Shown: positions 44,306 to 48,821 of the stretch, in pieces
Numbering within the stretch: position 1 is the stretch's first letter
Layout: each line of letters opens with the position of its first letter
Assembly (NCBI GenBank): GCA_965223305.1
Contig: CBDCWT010000060.1
Coordinates: forward strand, 1 to 48,821
DNA from: CBDCWT01 sp965223305
GTDB lineage: Bacteria; Planctomycetota; Planctomycetia; Pirellulales; Pirellulaceae
Length of the DNA: 48,821 nucleotides
Direction of reading: 5' to 3'
Program-made: the position numbers and the translations under genes
Notes under the pieces: generated by a model
The model's input: the letters and a program-made list of their open reading frames with translations, nothing else
Told to the model about the DNA's origin: nothing
The model's database searches: none

Positions 44306-45718
44306 TTAGTGTAGCGTCAGCTTGTTAGGCGGCGTTTCCACCGGTTCACTGGGGGACCAGTCCCCCAGGCCCCCTGGGATTTTTTGAGGGATGACTCGGG
44401 TGTTCAAAGGTTGTGGAAGTAGTAGGCATCCGGTAGATTCAGTGTCGCCTGGTGAAACGGAGTCGAGCTCTGCGGGGACGCAACTCGGCAAGGGAGAGCC
44501 AGGTCGAGGGTGCGTCAAAGGCGCATCGGGCTTTCTGAGGTCGTCGATCTGGGGAAGCCCTTTTTCATGCGCGCCGGTGTGGAGACGGGCCGCCGGCGGG
44601 CCAGGCATCAAAGATTGGGCCGACTCTGCGGCGCTCGGTAGACGCGAAATCGCAAGGTTGGTTTTGGCGGCGACGTACCCGCTAGGCGCCGGAACCTCGA
44701 GAAGGGGCGATTTCTTGTCGTCTGCTCCTTCAGCGGCGGCTGCGGGCGGATTGATCCACACCGAGGTCGGCCCGACGGGCGGCGCCGGGACCTTGTTGAC
44801 GAATCGTTCCGGGGTGCGAGCGTATGCCGCCTCCAGGGCCGCTTGGCGTTGTCTCCAGATCTCCTCGGCATATCCGTAATGGACCGACGCGGGCGTCAGC
44901 AGTCCAATCCCAGAATGATAGTGCTCGTCGTTGTACCACGCGAAAAAATCTTGACAGAAGCTGCGGGCGTCTTCCTGAGAGCCAAAACGCTGGGGGAAGT
45001 CCGGGCGATACTTGAGCGTCTTGAACTGGCTTTCCGAAAACGGGTTGTCGTTGGAGACGTGGGGACGGCTGTGCGATTTTGTAACGCCCAGGTCCGCCAA
45101 AAGTTGCGCCACCCCGTGCGATTTCATCGACGGACCGCGATCGCTGTGGACCGTCAGCTGATCCTCAGCGACGCCCTGTTTCTCGACCGTCTCGCGGATC
45201 AACCGCTTGGCCAAGTCGGCGTTTTCTCGAGAGGCGATCATCCAGCCGACGACGTAGCGGCTGAAAATGTCGAGAATGACGTACAGGTAGAAATACGTCC
45301 ATTTGGCCGGGCCCAAGAGCTTGGTGATGTCCCAGGACCAGACCTGGTTGGGACCCGTCGCCAGCAGCTCCGGCTTCTTGTAGTTGGGACGGCGCACTTG
45401 GTTGCGCCGTTCCCGAACTTCATCGGCTTCGGCGAGAATGCGGTACATGGTGCGGATCGAGCACAAGTAGACCCCTTCATCCAGCAGCGCCGCATACGCC
45501 TCTGCGGGCGCTTTGTCGACAAAGCGCTCCGAGTGCAGCTGGTCCAGCACCGCTTGTCGCTCAGGCGGCGAAAGGGAACGCGCTGGCGGTTGCCGGGAAG
45601 AAGGCTCCTCCTGTGCCGCCGGCGCCTTGCCGCGATAATACGACGCCCGCGGAACCGCCAACGCCTGACAGGCGCGTGACGTCCCGACGGACGACGCCAG
45701 ATCTTCAACCGCTTTCAT
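44306..45718 (-). CDS. IS3-family transposase OrfB with long C-terminal tail
   Basis: A 470-residue protein. From the ATG at 45716-45718, an HTH_21-type region (SERFVDKAPAEAYAALLDEG) precedes the rve integrase core: WSWDITKLLGPAKWTYFYLY (first Asp), TVHSDRGPSMKSHGVAQLLA (second Asp), SNDNPFSESQFKTLKY (Glu) and FFAWYNDEHYHSGIGLLTP. The catalytic part ends near residue 310. The last 150 residues are Pro/Ser-rich and run to the IS end; they may be untranslated in origin. Its ATG overlaps the orfA stop (ATGA). Confidence 0.9.
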   Translation of the reverse strand: MKAVEDLASSVGTSRACQALAVPRASYYRGKAPAAQEEPSSRQPPARSLSPPERQAVLDQLHSERFVDKAPAEAYAALLDEGVYLCSIRTMYRILAEADEVRERRNQVRRPNYKKPELLATGPNQVWSWDITKLLGPAKWTYFYLYVILDIFSRYVVGWMIASRENADLAKRLIRETVEKQGVAEDQLTVHSDRGPSMKSHGVAQLLADLGVTKSHSRPHVSNDNPFSESQFKTLKYRPDFPQRFGSQEDARSFCQDFFAWYNDEHYHSGIGLLTPASVHYGYAEEIWRQRQAALEAAYARTPERFVNKVPAPPVGPTSVWINPPAAAAEGADDKKSPLLEVPAPSGYVAAKTNLAISRLPSAAESAQSLMPGPPAARLHTGAHEKGLPQIDDLRKPDAPLTHPRPGSPLPSCVPAELDSVSPGDTESTGCLLLPQPLNTRVIPQKIPGGLGDWSPSEPVETPPNKLTLH

Positions 45719-46247
45719 TCTTCGTTCTCGTTCGCGTCGCTGGTCGCATGCGGAAGTCCCAACATCGTGCAAAGTTTTTTTTGAACGTCGATGATCGTCT
45801 CGGCCTGCCGGAGCTGATGCTCCAGCCGCGCGTTCTTCCGACGAAGCCGCTCGTTCTCCTCCGCGAGGGGATTCTTGCGCTTCGCCTTGCGGCCCCGCTT
45901 TTTGGGCGCCAGTCCGTCGAGAGCTCCCTGGTCCCGTTGCTGTCTCCAGGTCGTCAGATGCGACGAGTAAAGTCCTTCCCGGCGGAGCAGCGCCCCGAGT
46001 TCTCCGCGGCCCGCGCACTGGTCCGCCTCCGCGAGAATCTTCAGCTTGTAGGCGGCTGTGAAACGGCGACGCACCGGCTTCTCCGGGACCTCGGGATCTG
46101 GACGTCCCGCCTCGGCCGGGACCCCTCCCGAGGGGCGCCCGCCGCCTGTTGCTGGCTTTTCGCTACGCTCAAAGCCAGCAACAGGCGGCTCTTCTGATTG
46201 ATGCCTTCCATGATCTTCCATCCTGGATTACCTCCTCGCCCTCTACA
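44310..46247 (-). mobile_element. IS3-type insertion sequence, approximate ends
   Basis: The ends are placed at TGTAG (44310-44314) and CTACA (46243-46247), which are inverted and lie just outside orfB and orfA. Beyond five bases the match is weak, and I see no target duplication. The right end lies 11 bases from the terminal sequence of the second IS66 element. Confidence 0.5.
45715..46221 (-). CDS. IS3-family transposase OrfA
   Basis: A 168-residue DNA-binding protein. A Pro/Gly-rich N-terminus precedes RRRFTAAYKLKILAEADQCA and LGALLRREGLYSSHLTTWRQ (helix-turn-helix) and a leucine-zipper-like coil (ENERLRRKNARLEHQLRQAE). In IS3 elements OrfA binds the terminal repeats, and an OrfAB fusion may arise by frameshifting. 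Here the genes overlap by four bases (ATGA), suggesting translational coupling instead. Confidence 0.88.
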   Translation of the reverse strand: MEDHGRHQSEEPPVAGFERSEKPATGGGRPSGGVPAEAGRPDPEVPEKPVRRRFTAAYKLKILAEADQCAGRGELGALLRREGLYSSHLTTWRQQRDQGALDGLAPKKRGRKAKRKNPLAEENERLRRKNARLEHQLRQAETIIDVQKKLCTMLGLPHATSDANENEE

Positions 46248-46258
46248 GTAATAAATGA

Positions 46259-46551
46259 GTGAGCGTTACATAAATGGGCGTCTGGCAGGATCGTTGGATT
46301 CTGGGAAGATTTTGCGACGATGAGATAGGTCGGGGGGCTTGTCTCGGTGCCCCGGGCCGAGTCGAGGACTGCTGCCCGGATGGACGCGTTGCACGTCGAA
46401 TTGCTGTGAGCGTTACATAAATGGGCGTCTGGCAGGATCGTTGGATTTTGGGAAGATTTGCGACGATGAGATAGGTCGGGGGGCTTGTCTCGGTGCCCCG
46501 GGCCGAGTCGAGGACTGCTGCCCGGATGGACGCGTTGCACGTCGAACTGCT
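46259..46551. repeat. Direct duplication (147 and 146 bp) of an IS66 terminal region
   Basis: Copy 1 (46259-46405) and copy 2 (46406-46551) are nearly identical, both opening GTGAGCGTTACATAAATGGG. They differ at three positions, one being a one-base T-run difference. The opening is the IS66 end seen at 33236, so the outer end of the second IS66 element is present twice in tandem. Confidence 0.9.
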
Positions 46552-46605
46552 GTCGATCGCGGCTAGGTTGACGTTGCCAGGTTAGTGAATAAACGCCGAT
46601 TCACG

Positions 46606-48291
46606 TTACTTGGACATGGCTTGTTGAGCGAGTGCTTTGCGGCGGCGGGCGCGAAGGTTCCGTTTGCGTTGCGATTTGCTTTCGGACTCTTGCACGCGTA
46701 TCGTCAGTTTGGCCTGCGGGTTCTCGGCCAACCATCGATCGGGCAGCAAGCGATCGAGCTCATCCATGTCTTCCGCATCGATCCGCGGGAAGCGTGCGAA
46801 GAGGTCCTTCAGGTAGGCATGCGGGTCGATATGAAGTCGTCGGCAGGTGGCGGTCAGGGTGTAAAAGACGGCGGCCGCTTCGCCTCCGCGCGGAGCCCCC
46901 AAAAATAGCCAGGCCTTCTTTCCGACGACAGGATTCTTCACCGCACGTTCACTGTCGTTATTGTGCATCGGAATCGAACCCGATGCCAAAAAACGGACGA
47001 AGCTGTCCCAGCGGCTGGTCATGTACGCAATCGCGCCGCGCAGTTCATGCTTGGGGCGAAGCGTTGCCAACTGCTCGTCGAGCCAAGTCTTGAATTCCGC
47101 CATCAACGGAGCCGCACGCGCTTGACGCTGAACGAAACGTTCCTCAGGCGGCAACGATTGCCATTCGTCTTCCATATCGAACAGGCGCTGAAAGTAGCCC
47201 AGAGCGGTGGAAGTATGCTTCGTCGGTCCTAGCGTATGCAGCTCTTCGAACTTGCGGCGCGCATGCACGTGACAACCAGCAAGACGAATTCGGTCTTGCG
47301 ATTCCTTGCTTAATGATTCGTAAACCGTGTAGGCGTCGGCAACGAGAAAGCCGTCAAAGTCAGAGAAAAACTGCTCCGGGCCGGCTCGCGAGCGATCTTC
47401 GGTAAAGTAAAACGTCGTATAAGGATGCTCGTCACCAAGCACCGCCCAAAGATAACTGGTTGTTGTTTGGCCTTGTCCGGGAGCAAGCATCTTCACCGGC
47501 GTCTCGTCGGCCCGCACAACAGACGATTCGAGCACTAGCTGGCGCATGCGTTCAATCAGCGGAGCGAGTACGAAAGGGATGCTAATCATCCAGCGGCATT
47601 GAGTTGCGCGGTCGATCGTGATCCCGCTACGCTGCAAAATCTCTTCGAACCGGTAATACGGCAGATGATCGGCGAACCGGCTCACGGCGATGCTCGCCAA
47701 CAGCGAAGGGCCGGCGAAACACGATAGAATTCTGGGTTCTCGCGAAGCCGACACCAGCTCGGTTTCGGTTGCGTCTGCGTTATCGATCGCCAGGGTTTCA
47801 ATGAACTCTTCGACGACTCGTAACTGAGGCGGCTCCCATTCGAGCCATTCGCCTACTTTTGTTTTGAACCGGCGCCCCTCTTGGCCACGCAGATGCTCGG
47901 GAATGTCGGCTTCGTCGAGTTCTTGAATTCGCTGAACGCGTGGCAAGAATTCCGGAAATACGCGACGCACGCGACCTCGACGGCGACGTGGTTGGGGAGG
48001 ATCCTCGTCATCAGCGGACGACTCCGCTTCGTCCTTTCCATCCTTCTCCGCATCCTCGGCATGGAGCTCGAGCGAATCAAACAGCAACTGTTGGTCCGGG
48101 TCTTCGAACCGTTCGCGCCGTCGACCAAAAATCGTTCGCTTCAGTAACGCCACTTCTCGCTGCAATGCTTTCAGCACTTCTTGCTGCTGATCGATCACTT
48201 CCTGTTGTTGATCGATCGTCGCCTGCTGCGTCTGAAGCAACGCATGGCATTCAGCAAGCGTGTTCGGAAGAGAGGCAGGTTGGTCGGCCAT
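46606..48291 (-). CDS. tnpC: IS66-family transposase TnpC (second element)
   Basis: A 561-residue transposase from the ATG at 48289-48291. A Gln-rich coiled coil (QTQQATIDQQQEVIDQQQEV) leads into LLKRTIFGRRRERFEDPDQQ. The DDE core shows SSVVRADETPVKMLAPGQGQ, FDGFLVADAYTVYESL and NNDSERAVKNPVVGKKAWLF, then the C-terminal HIDPHAYLKDLFARF. All catalytic residues are present. It resembles the first copy in architecture, but many positions differ. Confidence 0.95.
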   Translation of the reverse strand: MADQPASLPNTLAECHALLQTQQATIDQQQEVIDQQQEVLKALQREVALLKRTIFGRRRERFEDPDQQLLFDSLELHAEDAEKDGKDEAESSADDEDPPQPRRRRGRVRRVFPEFLPRVQRIQELDEADIPEHLRGQEGRRFKTKVGEWLEWEPPQLRVVEEFIETLAIDNADATETELVSASREPRILSCFAGPSLLASIAVSRFADHLPYYRFEEILQRSGITIDRATQCRWMISIPFVLAPLIERMRQLVLESSVVRADETPVKMLAPGQGQTTTSYLWAVLGDEHPYTTFYFTEDRSRAGPEQFFSDFDGFLVADAYTVYESLSKESQDRIRLAGCHVHARRKFEELHTLGPTKHTSTALGYFQRLFDMEDEWQSLPPEERFVQRQARAAPLMAEFKTWLDEQLATLRPKHELRGAIAYMTSRWDSFVRFLASGSIPMHNNDSERAVKNPVVGKKAWLFLGAPRGGEAAAVFYTLTATCRRLHIDPHAYLKDLFARFPRIDAEDMDELDRLLPDRWLAENPQAKLTIRVQESESKSQRKRNLRARRRKALAQQAMSK

Positions 48292-48397
48292 GACAGACAA
48301 CTCAGAAAAGCTTGTTTCCAATCGATGAGCGGATTATGCATAGTCGTGCCCAGATCGCTAGTCCAAACAGACGATTTTGTGAAAAGTTTTTCGAACT

Positions 48398-48751
48398 TCA
48401 GCTCGCCTGCCGATAACGCGTACGACGGTGAGCTGAATTCAAGTCGATGCCGTTAATGATCAGCGAGAGTTGAGTGACATCGATTTCTAATTGTGACGGG
48501 TTGTCGTCTGCTCTGGGTTTTTGAAACACTCCCGATTCAAGCCGCTTGTACCAAATCCAAAATCCTTGGCCGTCCCAGCCAAGCAGCTTGAGGCGATCAC
48601 CGCGACGATTGATGAACGCGAACCAATGTCCCGAAGCCGGATCTTCTTGCAGCTGCGACTCTGCCAGCTGACAGAGCCCCCGAAAGCTCTTCCGCATATC
48701 GACTGGTTCCAAGAACAGGAAGACGCGGGTTTGATGCGTGAAGTTCAGCAT
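48398..48751 (-). CDS. tnpB: IS66 accessory protein TnpB (second element)
   Basis: A 117-residue protein of the IS66 Orf2 family (FLEPVDMRKSFRGLC, FAFINRRGDRLKLLGWDGQG, FWIWYKRLESGVF). The start ATG at 48749-48751 overlaps the tnpA stop by seven bases, the same coupling as in the first element. Confidence 0.95.
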   Translation of the reverse strand: MLNFTHQTRVFLFLEPVDMRKSFRGLCQLAESQLQEDPASGHWFAFINRRGDRLKLLGWDGQGFWIWYKRLESGVFQKPRADDNPSQLEIDVTQLSLIINGIDLNSAHRRTRYRQAS

Positions 48752-48821
48752 GCCGAGTCCTCCAGGATTACCAGCAGTGCACGCAGCGCACCCTCGTCAA
48801 AGCGATCCGGCACGACCACGC
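48745..48821 (-). CDS. tnpA: IS66 accessory protein TnpA, C-terminal end only (second element)
   Basis: The last 25 codons read VVVPDRFDEGALRALLVILE and end DSAC, matching the C-terminus of the first TnpA (VVPSRFCASSLRALLAVLEE...). The rest lies beyond the window edge. Confidence 0.85.
   Translation of the reverse strand, partial: VVVPDRFDEGALRALLVILEDSAC

Larger units (their letters stand above)
46406..48821 (-). mobile_element. Second IS66-family element, right part outside the window
   Basis: The left end starts with GTGAGCGTTACATAAATGGG at 46406 (or at the tandem copy at 46259). It carries tnpC, tnpB and the 3' end of tnpA in the same order as the first element but with clearly different sequences. 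Because the other end is not in view, target duplication cannot be checked. Confidence 0.88.

Noticed and set aside
35117..48751. Reading the TnpB genes as RNA-guided nucleases
   Set aside because: IS66 TnpB is an unrelated 117-residue accessory protein; there is no RuvC domain and no omega RNA context.

Overview
The window looks like chromosomal DNA of a planctomycete, probably of the Pirellulaceae type. The clues are a DUF1549/DUF1553 (PSD1) cytochrome-type protein paired with a DUF1501 protein, a formylglycine-type sulfatase, a TatC with a large loop insertion, ebo-type genes, and short hairpin repeats of the GTAGCGGAAGCCGCCAGG type behind many stop codons. Assignments were made by reading; nothing was searched or computed.

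Layout. 1-5.4 kb: the N-terminal part of a lipoprotein-like alpha/beta hydrolase (minus), a sulfatase, a DegT-type aminotransferase, CsrA and a TPR protein. 5.4-14.2 kb: a 55-bp repeat array, the PSD1/DUF1501 pair, a two-gene osmolyte ABC transporter (permease fused to binding protein; ATPase frame broken once) and mannose-6-phosphate isomerase. 14.8-25.2 kb: tatC, a PII protein translationally coupled to a phosphodiesterase, a small protein, a TatD/EboB-like hydrolase that runs into a 52-bp repeat array, a membrane coiled-coil protein, then coaE, rho, ribH and nusB. 25.2-28.7 kb: a group II intron with its reverse transcriptase and an IS110 transposase gene, both among hairpin repeats. 29-31.1 kb: a TIM-barrel isomerase-like protein and UppP. 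31.1-32.3 kb: a non-coding array of hairpins with a 159-bp period. 32,590-32,946: the tmRNA gene ssrA with its terminator.

Everything after ssrA (33-48.8 kb) looks accessory: a complete IS66 element with an 8-bp target duplication, small unknown genes, a giant probable defence gene, an IS3-type element, and a second IS66 element that leaves the window.

The most interesting system is at 36,790-43,922. Three consecutive minus-strand reading frames join into one protein of about 2,171 residues if one base is removed from each of three short homopolymers. The joined protein has an N-terminal PD-(D/E)XK-type nuclease (GDDFH, VKPEG, VDLTEYYG, SQLKYS), a STAND/NACHT NTPase (GGGGYGKTT) and a very long helical C-terminus. 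It is followed by an overlapping small helical protein. The layout is that of an Avs-like anti-phage sensor with a nuclease effector and a small partner. Seven reading-frame problems in the window are all repaired by removing one base from a run of three or four identical bases. That points to sequencing or assembly error as much as to real gene decay.
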